NCBI RefSeq assembly: GCF_028583425.1
Contig: NC_072801.1
Location: 20,604,001 to 20,668,000, forward strand
DNA: 64,000 nucleotides
Direction: 5' to 3'
Source: Eublepharis macularius
Lineage: Eukaryota > Chordata > Lepidosauria > Squamata > Eublepharidae
Both the position numbers and the translations under genes were made by a program. The notes below the pieces were generated by a model. That model did no database searches, had not been told where the DNA came from, and worked only from the letters and a program-made list of their open reading frames with translations. Below are positions 1 to 11,400 of the stretch, in pieces; positions within the stretch are counted from its first letter, which is position 1, and each line of letters begins with the position of its first letter.

Positions 1-189
1 GATTGGTTGGAGTATGTATAACGCCTACAAATTGAAACTATAATTGCATTGTAATATGTGGTATGAGTCCTGGTTATATAATAGGAGATAACTTAATTAA
101 TAAATATATTGTTTATTGTATGTTTATGGAGATAAGACTTTATTATTCACAGGATATTACTTGTTTGGATTTAGCCAGACCAGCATAAA

Positions 190-317
190 TCTGGATTATG
201 AAAATAGCGAAATCTCGCGAGAAGACACTGTTATCGCGCGAGAAGACGCAATAACAGCGTCTTCCTGCGAGATTTCGCTATTTTGCAGAATAAGGTAAGC
301 CATGTGGAAACGGCCCA
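190..317. mobile_element. GGCC palindromic MITE, copy 1 (left end degraded)
   Basis: Inverted repeat centred near 245 with an intact TCTCGCGAGA at 213-222 and the right terminus ending GGAAACGGCC. A donor-like AAG|GTAAGC is at 295. The left arm has diverged, so no target duplication is visible. Confidence 0.7.
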
Positions 318-1060
318 GATTGAAGGGGTTTCCCCTAACTTTCTTCTTGTCTGTCTACATTTGGTGACTATGTGCTAAAATGAGGGAACATTTAAATTTT
401 ATTCCAATTTATGAACATTTCAGGAAGTAAGAAATTGAAATAATAAGAACTAATAATAATAACAATAATCAATAATAATAAATAACAAACATCAGATCGT
501 ACAAACTGCAATATTATACTAATAATATATTATACTTTGTTAAACTAATTCTTATCAATGCAGCAGGAACTGCAATATTAATAAATATAGAAAGAAAATG
601 AAAACACCAGCAAAAAATGTAATATCGACAATAACAATGACTACAATAATCTGAGAGTGGGGTGTTGGCCCCTCACTTCCTCCATGTTCTGCCTATGGTC
701 AGAGGGGTGAGGGGGAGGAGCTAAGGCTGGTGCCTGCACCCTTGTTCTCCTCTTCCTCCTCCTCCTCCTCCTGTATTGCTAAGAGAGACACCTTGCGCTC
801 TCTTCATAGGTGCTGTCCTACTTTCTTGTAAAGGAAATCCTGCTGGCTGGCGGCACATTGCCTCTATGAAGCCTCCCATGTAACAGAATCCTCATAGAGA
901 AAATATATGGGATAAATAAACTTCTTTAAAAGAATCCCACATCGCAAAGTTTATAAGTATATCCGTAAGTATGTAAGTATATTAGTATGTAAGTATATAA
1001 TATAAGTATGTAAGTAGATAAGTATTGGAAGTAGGTAGTTTGTTATTTTGGGACTACATC
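318..1060. other. AT-rich upstream DNA, low complexity
   Basis: AAT/ATA-rich stretch (430-650) and a degenerate AAGTATGT array (950-1025). No gene or recognised transposon. Confidence 0.6.
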
Positions 1061-1061
1061 A

Positions 1062-1165
1062 AGATGGGTAGCTGTGTTAGCCTGTCTTTAGCAGTAGAAA
1101 AGAGCAAGAGTCCAGCAGCACCTATAAGACTAACACAATTTGTGGTAGGAATATGTGGGATTGTT
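1062..1165 (-). mobile_element. Penelope-like terminal fragment (minus)
   Basis: Reverse complement of the shared 3' unit seen at 8703-8909 (TAGTCTTATAGGTGCT followed by TCTGCTCTTTTCTACTGCT-like text), without the hairpin part. Confidence 0.65.
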
Positions 1166-1833
1166 TTTTATGATGTTTACCACGACAGGTGTATTTTCTT
1201 TGTGGCCTCATGCAAATTGTTACATTTTGATGCCCATTTGGTGCATGATTGTGTCTGTTTTCTAAAAGCAGACTTGCATTTTTCATTGTTTGTAGATGCA
1301 TGGGTTTTGTGCAGTGACACGCTTTTCTCCCGGATTCTGTAGCAAGCCTGCCAACAGCAGGAAATCATGGGCCACTGTGCTGAAAACTGGCCTGTGTTGG
1401 CAGAAACAAACAAGCAGGGGGTTGGCCACAAACCTCCAAGGAATTCTGTCCACATCTTCAGACCGAATAAACTGAAGATTGGGAGAGTTTCACTTCTCCC
1501 CCAACCAGATGTCAGTGAGACGTGGTTCTCTAACTGTTGAACCCACTGGGTGCATAGGACAGGACAAACCATAGGCCGTTAGGCAATGCTCAGAATCCCT
1601 GCCCTTTATGCCAGGCTCCTCAAGCAGAGGATGACCGAACGACTCCTGCAGAGGGGCAAATGTCTCTTTCAGGGCCTCTGTCTAGTGCTGCCACAAGAAA
1701 AGAGCCTCCGGAAGATGGATCTCTTCTTTTTCAATTTCTTGATCTCTGCAGGAACAAGAAGGAAATGGTGATTACACTAGCATATGTAAGCTTTCCTCTC
1801 AATTCCCCTGTTGAGCAGCTGGTTCATACAGTG

Positions 1834-2490
1834 TTTTTTCCGATTTATTTTATTTATTTATTTTATTTTATTTATGTCATTTATAGTCCGCTTTTCTCAC
1901 TGAGACTCAAGGCGGATTACATAGTGTGAGATTAGTACAATCAGTGTCAAGGACATTTCCATAAACAAGTCATAGGATTTTACAAAGACATAGCATTAGC
2001 AAGGATCCAATACAAAGTTGAAGAATTGCTGAAACAGAACATAATCAATTCTAGGACTGACATTAGACAACATGAAGAACAGGTAGCACATAGGAATACA
2101 TATTTAAAGCAGCAGATAATATGCAAGGCAACATAGTGGTGAAGTCTACGGTCCCTAACTCATTAGCGAAGCATCTGAGACCCCCTCCCTACAATACTTC
2201 CCTCCTATCTGAGTAAAAAGCCTTTTTGAATAATTCTGTTTTGCATCTTTTGCAGAAAGCCAGGAGGGTGGGGGCTCTCCTGACCTCCTCAGGCAGGCCG
2301 TTCCACAGGGTAGGGCCACCACAGACAAAGCCCGTGTATGGGCTGCTGTTGTTTTCATCCACATGGAGGCTGGCACCTGCAGGAGACCCTGTTCAGATAA
2401 GCGAAGCTGCCGTGGAGGGACTTAGGAAGGGAGGCAGTCCCGTAGGTATGCTGGGCCAAGGTCGTGAAGAGCTTTGTATGTAATAACCAA
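1834..2490 (-). mobile_element. LINE 3'-end-like repeat, family L (copy 1)
   Basis: Starts with a TTTAT run and CATTTATAGTCCGC, and contains CAGAAAGCCAGGAGGGTGGG. The same unit recurs at 21478-22200 and 45094-45520. It resembles squamate CR1-type LINE tails in antisense; strand and family are inference. Confidence 0.6.
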
Positions 2491-2734
2491 TACCTTAACC
2501 AATATAATGTAACCAATGTAATAACCAATACCAATAACCATAGCCTCTAGCCTTTTGCTTTTTTCAGCTGCTTTGTTCACAATATATCCAGTTCATCCCT
2601 CCACCACACCTGTAATCCCCTTTATCCTCCTTAGTAGTATCTTTTATCATTATGGCCCCCAAACCACTTAATTTCTTTCAGTTAAGCAGATGGAAATCCT
2701 TCTCTGGCTCCTTGTTAACTCTTCTGTTATACTA

Positions 2735-2890
2735 GGACCTAAAAGGCCTGGGTTCAAATCCCCCCTCAGCCATGAAGCTCACAGGTGACAAAGCACCAAT
2801 CATTCTCTCTCTGCCTACCCTACCTCACAGGCTTGTTGTAAGGAATATGAAACATATGGGGAAGAACAGATAAAAAGAAAGATTACCATC
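2735..2890 (+). mobile_element. tRNA-headed SINE fragment
   Basis: GGTTCAAATCC (B-box-like) followed by CTACCTCACAGGCTTGTTG, the body common to lizard tRNA SINEs. Confidence 0.5.
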
Positions 2891-3007
2891 TTGTATGTTC
2901 AATAGAAGTAGTGTGTTGGCCTGTGAGGATATTTCACTCTGGTTGACATTGGAGGTTGAGGAGGAGGATGGAGCAATCACTTCCACAGCTCGTGAAAGAA
3001 AGGTCAT

Positions 3008-3527
3008 CTCTTAGGGTCAAAACACATGATACTTGTAGGCAAGTGTTGGATCCTGCAATGATCCCTGGGAATTGTAGTTTAAAAAACCATCTGCTCAATG
3101 TGATTCTCAGCTGGGGAGGGAAGGGGGAGTCTCTCTCTCTCTCTCTCTCGCTCACACACTCTTTCAAAAATCCTCTGAGAACTTGGGAGGGGGGGGGACT
3201 ACATAACAAGAGACAGGAAAAAGCCAAGAAATCCATCCCTCCCATTCGTCTCCCGGCTGGGGCTCACAGCTCGGATTCCCCCCACCCTACCCCGTCTCTG
3301 AGGTGAAGCAAAACCAGCTGATTGGATTTTTGAAAGAGAATCAGTCTCTCTTTGAGAGAATCTCTTTGAAAGACAATCTCTTCAGTGGAGCGGCTGATCT
3401 TTGCAAGAAAATCCACTTCGCTCAGAGAGGGGGGAGGAGGTGTTAGGCTATCATTCCCAGCAGCGATTGCGGGACCAATCAAGTGCTCTGCATGTGAAGT
3501 TTGTCTCATGTGTTCTGACCCTAAGAG
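3008..3527. mobile_element. TIR element with 22-bp ends
   Basis: Termini 3008-3029 and 3506-3527 are inverted repeats with one mismatch (CTCTTAGGGTCA ends). A CT run (3131-3152) is internal. No clear target duplication and no transposase ORF. Confidence 0.65.
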
Positions 3528-4650
3528 GTAACTACTGATGCTCTGGGAAGTACTTCATTTTGATAAGCAGAGGTGCCAGTGCCTGGAACAGCCTTCCATT
3601 GCACCAAGTTTTTAAAATGCCACAAGCCATTTCCACAAATGGTCTGCCCGATAATCATTTTATGTTTAAAATCAACGTGCATCAGGCAACCAAGGAAAAC
3701 ATGAGAATGCGAGGTCTGTACTCTCTGCTAAAGTGACAATCATGTCAGAACAGAGAATTTCCCGTGTGGTAATAATGTCTCCGTGATTATTATTAATAAA
3801 GGATATATTAATTAGGCATATAACACTGTTTCACTAATTTATTTTCACAGAATAAGGGATGTAATGAATGATTTTATATATTCATTTGTTTCTCTTAATA
3901 CAACCAAGTACTATACCATATATTGCAAACTCCCTTGACCTCAATTACACAGGCATCCTACGCGTTCTAAAAACAATTCATTAAAGTGTCCCGTGCTCAA
4001 AGTGCTATAATTATCATTATTAAAGTGCAATTGCTTTATGGCATCCTATGACACTATTTCTCATATAGAACTCAATTCGCCTTGCATACAGGTACAATAC
4101 AGGTATAGTCCAATGGTGATTCCAGACACTGTGAATGTCACAGATCCCGAGAAGACCTATATTCATAGGTGCACGTAGGTAGTTCTGTGACTGTGTTCTC
4201 TAACGGACGGTCCAGATCCTCATAAGGTCTGTTTCCAAGGTTCTTTTTCAAAGAGCACATATGTCAAAGATTCATTGTAGTTATCCTTCCATATCCCTCT
4301 CTGATTTGTCAATTACTTCCATCTGTTCCCCTACCCCCAGCATTCTCGTGGAAATTGGCTTTGGAGATTCTAACTCTTGCCTGATAATTAAACGGGTTAT
4401 AGGACCCTGTGTTTCTGGGGGAAGGGATGCTGTCAGGAGGAATACTACAGGCAAGCAGGAGTGTTTAATAGCTAGGGCTGTTAGGAAAGGAAATCTAAGC
4501 ACACAGCCCCTTCAAATGAAATTCCCATTGTGCTCCTCTGAAAGGCCCGGGTCAGGATCTGGGATTTCTTGCATATAAAAGACTCTCTTCTCTCTGACTA
4601 GGGCTTGTTCCAGTAGAGAGATGCTTGCATATCACCACCATAGTGTAACA
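3528..4650. other. Upstream DNA with no recognised feature
   Basis: I see no exon, repeat copy or RNA gene here. Confidence 0.5.
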
Positions 4651-4830
4651 TGAAGTCATAGCTGGCTTATCGGGACCCCTGGTGGGGTTTTCAGGGCAAG
4701 AGACTAACTGGTTTGCCATTGCCTGCCTCTGCAGCCCTGGTCTTCTTTGGAGGTCTCCAATCCAATTACTAATCAAGGCCAACCCTGCTTCGCTTCCCAG
4801 ATCTGGCTTGCCTGGGCTATTCAGGTCAGG
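4651..4830 (-). mobile_element. 5S-rRNA-derived SINE (minus)
   Basis: In reverse complement, GAAGCGAAGCAGGGTTGGCC and TGGATTGGAGACC match the 5S rRNA internal promoter region, then the body GGCAATGGCAAACCA. Confidence 0.75.
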
Positions 4831-6260
4831 CCACTGTAACCATAGGAAGCTTCATCCTGTACAGCTGGGCCATTGGAGCTCCATCTGGTCTGCTCTGACT
4901 GGCAGTTGCTCTCCGGAGTCTGAGGGTGACATGAGTCTTCCCCCATTTCATTCAGCATTCTACAATGTGGAGCCCATGGGCATCAAGATTTCTACCGCTG
5001 TTTCCCCAGACCTCTCCACATTTGTCAAGAAAGGGGACGGGGCCATTGCCTGGCAGGGATAGTGGCTGGCAGCCACACTTACAATTCCCACTTTCATAGC
5101 AAAAATACATTTTCTGTCTGCAACAGAAGTTGCTGATCTGTGCTGCCACCACCCCTAACTGTGGCCCTTCTCCCTTGTTTGGACTGTTCCGGGGTTGGGA
5201 AGCTTGGCGAGAGAGTTCCTTTGGCTGTCTCAATCCATCCACCTACCCCTGAGGAGCAGGGAGATCCAAGTGGAGACGTCACTCCCTTCACTCTCACCAT
5301 TAGAGAGCGGAGCCTTCATCTCTGGGTGGGTCAACAGGTCAAGGATATGAGCCACAGGACCCCTCCTCCTCGGATGCTTCTTCTGAATTGCTGCTGCAGG
5401 TGTTGTTGTCCTTTCTGCTGTCTTCCTCCTCTTCCTTAGATTCTGAGACTTGAGGAGACATACTTGTGTCATTTGCTGTCCAAGCTACCCCCAGCACCTG
5501 TGTCACTGCAAGATGAGCTACACATAGCACCTCTGAAGCCCCGCTAATTTGGAGCTAGGGGAGGGATCCTGGAGTGACCAAATGCATTCAGCTGCCCTGG
5601 GAGTGCCTATATTTTTCCCAGCTGGAGCAGCTAGCATCTTGAGCATTTTATTCCCACAATCCAGCTGGGGAGCTGGGGCTAAGAGGAGTGGCTTACCCAA
5701 GGCCACCTGCTGAGCTCATGGCAGTAGCGGGATTCAAACCAACACAATGCTGATTCACAGCCCAACCACTTAGCCAGTATGCTACAGTAGCTCTCAGTCG
5801 GGGCCTAGAGCTTAACAGAAGCACAGGCCCACAAACAATCAAGTCTGTGAAGGAACCCATTGTGGAAAGGTGGAATAGAAATATTTTAAATAAATAAATA
5901 ATCATGTTGTTGTTGTTGATGATGATGATGATGATGATAAGCAAAAATAACCCAATAGTACATCATTTCACCATAAATTCAACAAGAGGTTTCCAAGGTG
6001 CTTGATGATAAAATTTATCATTTGAACACTTGATTCAGTATTTCATCTCTCTCTCAACTAGTGTGACAACAGAGGTAGTTCCTAAAAATGGCCCCAGCTC
6101 CAAACATTGGAGATTAATGGTTTCCAAGCAGATAACCTCCCCCTGCCCCAGTGCTCCTGCTTTAGAAGCTGGAGTTCTCTTTGCAACCCCATTTAGCAGT
6201 CCAAAGAGGGTCTACTCAGAATCCACCTCAGGGCTATTCAGTGAGGCTCACTCCCAGGGA
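4831..6260. other. Upstream DNA, mostly unrecognised; SINE piece and GAT run
   Basis: A tRNA-SINE-like minus fragment lies near 5690-5890 (GGATTCAAACC-type box in antisense) and a GAT/GTT microsatellite at 5905-5940. The rest is unassigned. Confidence 0.5.
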
Positions 6261-6475
6261 TAGGGTTGCCAACCTCCAGGTGGTGGCTAGAGATCCCCTG
6301 GAATTACAACTGATCTCCAGACAACAGAGGCCCGTTTCCCTAGAGAAAATGGCTGCTTTGGATGGTAGGCTCTGTAGCATTATACCCCACTGAGGCCCCT
6401 CCTTTCCCCTGGCTCCATCCCCCAAACCTCCAAGAATTTCCCAACCTGAAGCTAGCGATGCTACCAGGGCAATGT
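6261..6475 (+). mobile_element. GGGTTGCCA-ended MITE
   Basis: Begins TA|GGGTTGCCAACCTCCAGG and contains GGAATTACAACTGATCTCC; a very common repeat in this window. The right end is decayed. Confidence 0.7.
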
Positions 6476-6688
6476 TCTTCGGATGACACTGTTCCTCGCT
6501 CCCGCGTCCCGCTCTCTGTGTCGGTGCTGAGCAAGATCCCTTGCCGCTGAGTGAGTCTCTTCCTCCCTCCTCTGGTGAGAATGGTTGGTTGCTTCCGTTG
6601 CTGTTGGCAACAGAAATGCAGTTCAGGCCAGGAGTGCCCCAGAGAAAAGGCCCAATGTGCAGGGCAGGGAGCGGCATGAAAAGAACTG
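6470..6688 (+). promoter_or_regulatory. Candidate VWA3A promoter / 5' non-coding exon with X-box-like site
   Basis: Non-repetitive, relatively CpG-rich 220 bp just after a MITE. It holds GTTGCTGTTGGCAAC at 6597-6611, an inverted repeat resembling the RFX X-box (GTTGCCATGGCAAC) with one extra spacer base, and a strong donor CTG|GTGAGT at 6689. RFX factors drive motile-cilia genes, which suits VWA3A. The ATG at 6676 would splice out in phase 1 and does not join exon 8355, so coding use is not supported. Confidence 0.35.
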
Positions 6689-7344
6689 GTGAGTCCTGGA
6701 CTTTCCTACGAGACTCTGCCAAAGGGAAAAGCTAAATGGATCAGGAATGGCCTGAAGGCTTGGATCTACATTAGATCCCCATTTTTTCCGTTTTATATCG
6801 TTTTATATCCCTCTCCAGCGGTTTCAATTCTTAGCTTTTTACTCTTGGTTTTGTAGATATTCGGCACAGCATACAAATACTGTATTGTTTTCTTATGGCG
6901 TTTAGACATAAAATATAATGTTTCATGCATTTAATATGCATTTGGCACACAGGATTGATTTAGGGATGGACGGAAAACTTTGAAGTGTGTGCAGGAACCA
7001 ATGAACGGGGAGGCAATAGAGAATCACAGAACTGATTCATACCAGGGAGAAGCAAAATCCAAAGGGGAGATTTTGGAGGTTGAAACAGCAAGGAATATAA
7101 ATATGGAATCATTCCTGGAATCATTCCTGGTTCCCATCCCAGCAGACAGTGAAGGCTTCTCTAAACAGAAGAGCACTGGTTACAATCTTAAGGGCTTTGA
7201 TAGTGTGGGACCCAGAACTCAGTATTGTCCAGTCCCTTCTAGTGTGTTGCATTCTCTGAGGTAATTTCCAGTGGCTCCACTTCATGTTCCGACAAAGATG
7301 GGGCCTCTCATTGAGTCACCTTGGTTGAGTGGATATAATGTTAT

Positions 7345-7465
7345 ATAGCATTACAGTCCATCCTCCAAAGCAGCTATTTTCACCAGGGAATTGATCTCTG
7401 TCTCCTGTAGATCAGTTTTAATTCCAGGAGGTCTCCAGGTCACCCTTGGAGTTTGGCAGCCCTAG
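7345..7465 (-). mobile_element. GGGTTGCCA-ended MITE fragment (minus)
   Basis: Antisense copy of the same family ending TTTGGCAGCCCTAG. Confidence 0.6.
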
Positions 7466-7623
7466 TTCATGCTCCTCACAGAAAAGGGCCAGGACCCATC
7501 TTGCCAGAAAACAAAACACCAATCCAGCTCTCGCATGAAAACGAAAAGGAATTATTTGTTTTTAAAAATGTTTATGCCACCCTTTTTGTCCAACTAGTAT
7601 TTAAAGCAGCTAATGCCAATAAT

Positions 7624-7915
7624 AGGGAGCCCTGTGGCGCAGAGCAGTAAGCTACAGTACTGTAGTCCAAGCTCTGCTCACAACCTGAGTTCGATCCTGG
7701 CAGAAGATGGGTTCAAGTAGCTGGCTTAAGGTTGACTCAGCCTTCTATCCTTCCGAGGTTGGTAAAATGAGTGCCCAGTTTCCTGGGGGTAAAGTGTAGA
7801 TGACTGGGGAAGGCAATGGCAAACCACCCCGTAAAAAGTCTGTCAAGAAAACATCATTATGCGACATCCCCCCACGGGTCAGTAATGACTCGGTGCTTGC
7901 ACCTTTACCTTTAAT
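7624..7915 (+). mobile_element. Sauria-type SINE
   Basis: tRNA-like head GCCCTGTGGCGCAGAGCAGT with GAGTTCGATCC box, a body with GGCAATGGCAAACCAC, and a BovB-like tail (GGTCAGTAATGACTCGGTGC). Confidence 0.8.
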
Positions 7916-8223
7916 GCTAATAATAGTATTAAAAACAGCAATGGTTTGTACATGTAACACAAATGAACAGGAGGCATTAGCATGTGAAATAAAACTAGCA
8001 AAGCCTTAGCAGAGATTTTTTTAAAGGTGTGAAAAGAAAGGGAAAAAAATCAATTGACCGCCTACCCCAAACTAGGATGACCTTTGTATGGTACCTAAAA
8101 GATGATGAAGAGGGAGATGGGGGGGACATCACTCAGGAGGAGGCTTCACAAAAGAGGGATCGCTCTAATATCAAAATGCAATGTCAGTTGATTTTTACAA
8201 TAGGATTTGTGGAGATAGATTGT

Positions 8224-8352
<129 letters not shown>

Positions 8353-8354
8353 AG

Positions 8355-8428
8355 AAGTTGAAACATTTTGCCAAAACAGCGATGACAAGCAAATTACTGG
8401 ACAACAGGCCATTTTTGAAGAAAATGGG
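8355..8428 (+). CDS. VWA3A: VWA3A coding exon 1 (first one seen)
   Basis: 74 bp, enters in phase 0 and leaves two bases. The acceptor AG at 8353-8354 ends a long CTTT microsatellite that serves as its pyrimidine tract; the donor is GTAAGA. Only this frame stays open into the next exon. An in-frame ATG lies at 8382-8384. It could be an internal exon if an upstream coding exon was missed. Confidence 0.62.
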
Positions 8429-11400
8429 GTAAGATTCACCAATGGACAGAGCATGTGACAGATGAAGCTCTCTGCCTTGGGAACTCCTGGTGAAAAAGCT
8501 CCTGCAGTTTCGAACCTCTGCATGGCACCAGGGGCAGTTTGGGGTTAAACCCATCAAGGTTTACTGGCAGAAGTTCTAGCGGTAGCATTCGGAAACTAAC
8601 TGCTTTCAATAATCATGTTTGTTGCTTTGTTTTTTCTTATTTCACAACTGTCCCACAGAGGGAAACCGTGTTGAGAAGTTTCCCACAACTTGATGAAAAA
8701 TACAAGAATCCAGTAGGCACCAATAAGACTAACAAAATTTGTGGTAGGGTATGAGCTTTTGTGAGCCACAGCTCACTTCTTAAGCTGTGAGCTGTGGCTC
8801 ACAAAAGCTCATACCTTCAACAAATTTTGTTAGTCTTATAGGTGCTACTGAACTTCTGCTCTTTTCTACTGCTACAGACAGACTAACACATCTACCCATC
8901 TTGATCTGTCTTGATGAAAAATAGCAATTGTTTGGTGGCCTACCTCAGGGTCTCTTGGCCGTCACAGGGAGGGAGGAACAATGAATACCAGGCCACCTGG
9001 AAAAGTTTTGATTTTTAACTGTGAAACTGTGCTTAGGTGCAGATAATGTCTGAGAATAAAGGAAAGGGAAGCTGATGGACCTAAAAAGGACATCTAGACT
9101 CTCCTGTTAGCATAATATTTTATAATATTACATGATGAATTCTCTCCTTCTGTTTTGCAGTGTAAATGCAGGATCAAAACTCCCTTCACCAGAATGCCGA
9201 AGATCATGGCAGAAGTTTTCCATAACAGATTGTGAATCCGACCATGGCTTATTGATTACTCATATCAACCAGGCACATGATCTTCTGGTAAGGCAATATG
9301 TTTCAATTAATGAAACTAATTGATTTATGTCACTCTCACCTGCAGTATATACAATCATGAGACTAGCTTTTCAACCCTCCATCAAAACAAAACAATAATA
9401 TCAGTCTTTATTGCATCAGCAAATAAGCCATAGAAACAATGCAACAATTCAAAGAGTTAATGAATAAAACATTAAAACAACCAGAGCTAAAATCAACACT
9501 AAAAAATCCAGATTTGAGTCCAGTGGTACCTTAGAGACCAACAAGATTAAAAGCCACATTTGGTATTCTAACATCAATAATTCCAGTTTTTGTAAAGCAT
9601 GAGGGGAAGGCAGAAAGCCATTCCAGAACTACAACAGAAACCAGCAAGCACGCAAGCAAACAAGGGAGGGAGGGAGGGAGGGATGAAGGAAGGAAGGAGG
9701 GAAGGAAGGAAGAGAAATTTTTTCATCTGGTTCCTAAAGCTCAACAAGCATGGTGCCAGGTGAATCTCCCTGTGGAAGGAATTCTGCAGTTGAGGGCCAT
9801 GACAAAAAAGGCCCTGCTTCTGGGGGCTAACCTATCTGAAAATAGGGCCACACAAAACTGATATTAAGCTAATCATCAGATTCGTATGGGAGAAGGTGCC
9901 CTTGTAGACATGGGTAGATTACTTTAGAAAATTCATGAACTACAATGCAGTAGCCTATCCTCCCTCTGCTGGGTGAGTAAATTCTATCCATCTCTCTATC
10001 TGCTCATTGCCTAGGCAATATAGGATATGCATTGGCTGCTTATCTCAGCAGGCTTCATGAATCACAAGTCATTGCTGCAGCAACTGAAGGAGCATCCTTT
10101 CCTGTCTTAAATCGGGTGTATCTTCTCCATAGCACTTTTCCTGCCTCCTGACTTTCTTTTATCTCCTTTTGGCCAATAGAGAGTGAAGGATACAGCAGTG
10201 GTCTGTCCCAGACTGAAGGCCACCAATGACTGGATGCAAAGTTATGGTCTAGAAAGCCTGAAGCTCACGTTAGATGATTTGATGAAGAGAGGCAATGTTG
10301 TGCTGTAAGTCAAGGGCCATCTCCCTTCCAAGCCAGTTGGCCCTGCTCTTCTCTTCATCTTTCAATGTTTTATTCTTAGAGATGCAAACGAGGCAGAGCA
10401 GATTGAGTTTACTGCAGAGGCCGTTGCCGATTTTGAGACACGACTGCATGCGTAAGTATCCAGTAACCGTGCCTTTGGTAACAGCCAATGGGAAAATCAA
10501 CTGGCTGAATTATGCTTCTAATTCCAGGCAAATGACTCTGTGGAAAATTGTCCTTTTCAAACAGCATTGAACATTCTTTTGTCAAAACGTTGGCCTTTCT
10601 GCTGTGCCATGGAATATCATTTATTGTTACGGAACATCAGTGGAGAGCAGCTTAACTGGCCTGATTCCTGCTGCTCTGCTCAGCAAAGTTGAGAGTCTTC
10701 CTCCAATTCAAAGTGGTGGAAGAGCCACTGAAGTGGGAAGGCAGCTCTGTAAGTTGGAGGAAGGCTTCCAGCTTACCTGAGTGGTTGGAAGCAGGCTGGT
10801 ATTTCCAGATTCTGGACCAAAAAAACAGTCACCATTTGAGGTACCGCTGCTGGGGAAGACCCCCCCCCCCTTGGTAGGGTTGCCATGTTCTCTGCTCCCA
10901 GCCTCTAACCCCTGCCTAAGCTTACCAGTTGCCTGCCAGTGGTGGGCAGTCTCCCCAGCAATTGCCCACCACCAGCAGGCAACCCGAGAAAAAGCGCACA
11001 CCTGGTGAAGTGCAGCAACATCACTTCCTGAAGTGATCGCATTTCCGTGGCTGCAGGTGTGTTTTGCAGGAGCGTGCACATAGCTGACATGATTTAAAAA
11101 AAAAAAATTATTGGATGGTTAACATAACATACATAATATTATTACACCTTACTTACTAATTATCCCCTATATATATAGTATATGCTCCCCACCCCTCCCC
11201 TCCCCCTTTCCTCTATTGACTTCCAACAGCACTTCAACCCCCCGTTTCTTGTTACAAATACTATCTCTTAGTTGTCATTTTAAACGTAATGGTAAAGATT
11301 TACATTATATCTTATCTTACTTAATAACACTCAAAAGACCATAATTGTCCTTTAACATCCCATCTTTTTTCTAAGTATTTTTTAAGTAAAATTGTCTTTT

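Noticed and set aside
6980-7264. 94-codon ORF with an internal acceptor-like and donor-like site, considered as an early VWA3A exon
   Set aside because: The phase it would deliver does not fit exon 8355, and its sequence has no recognisable feature.
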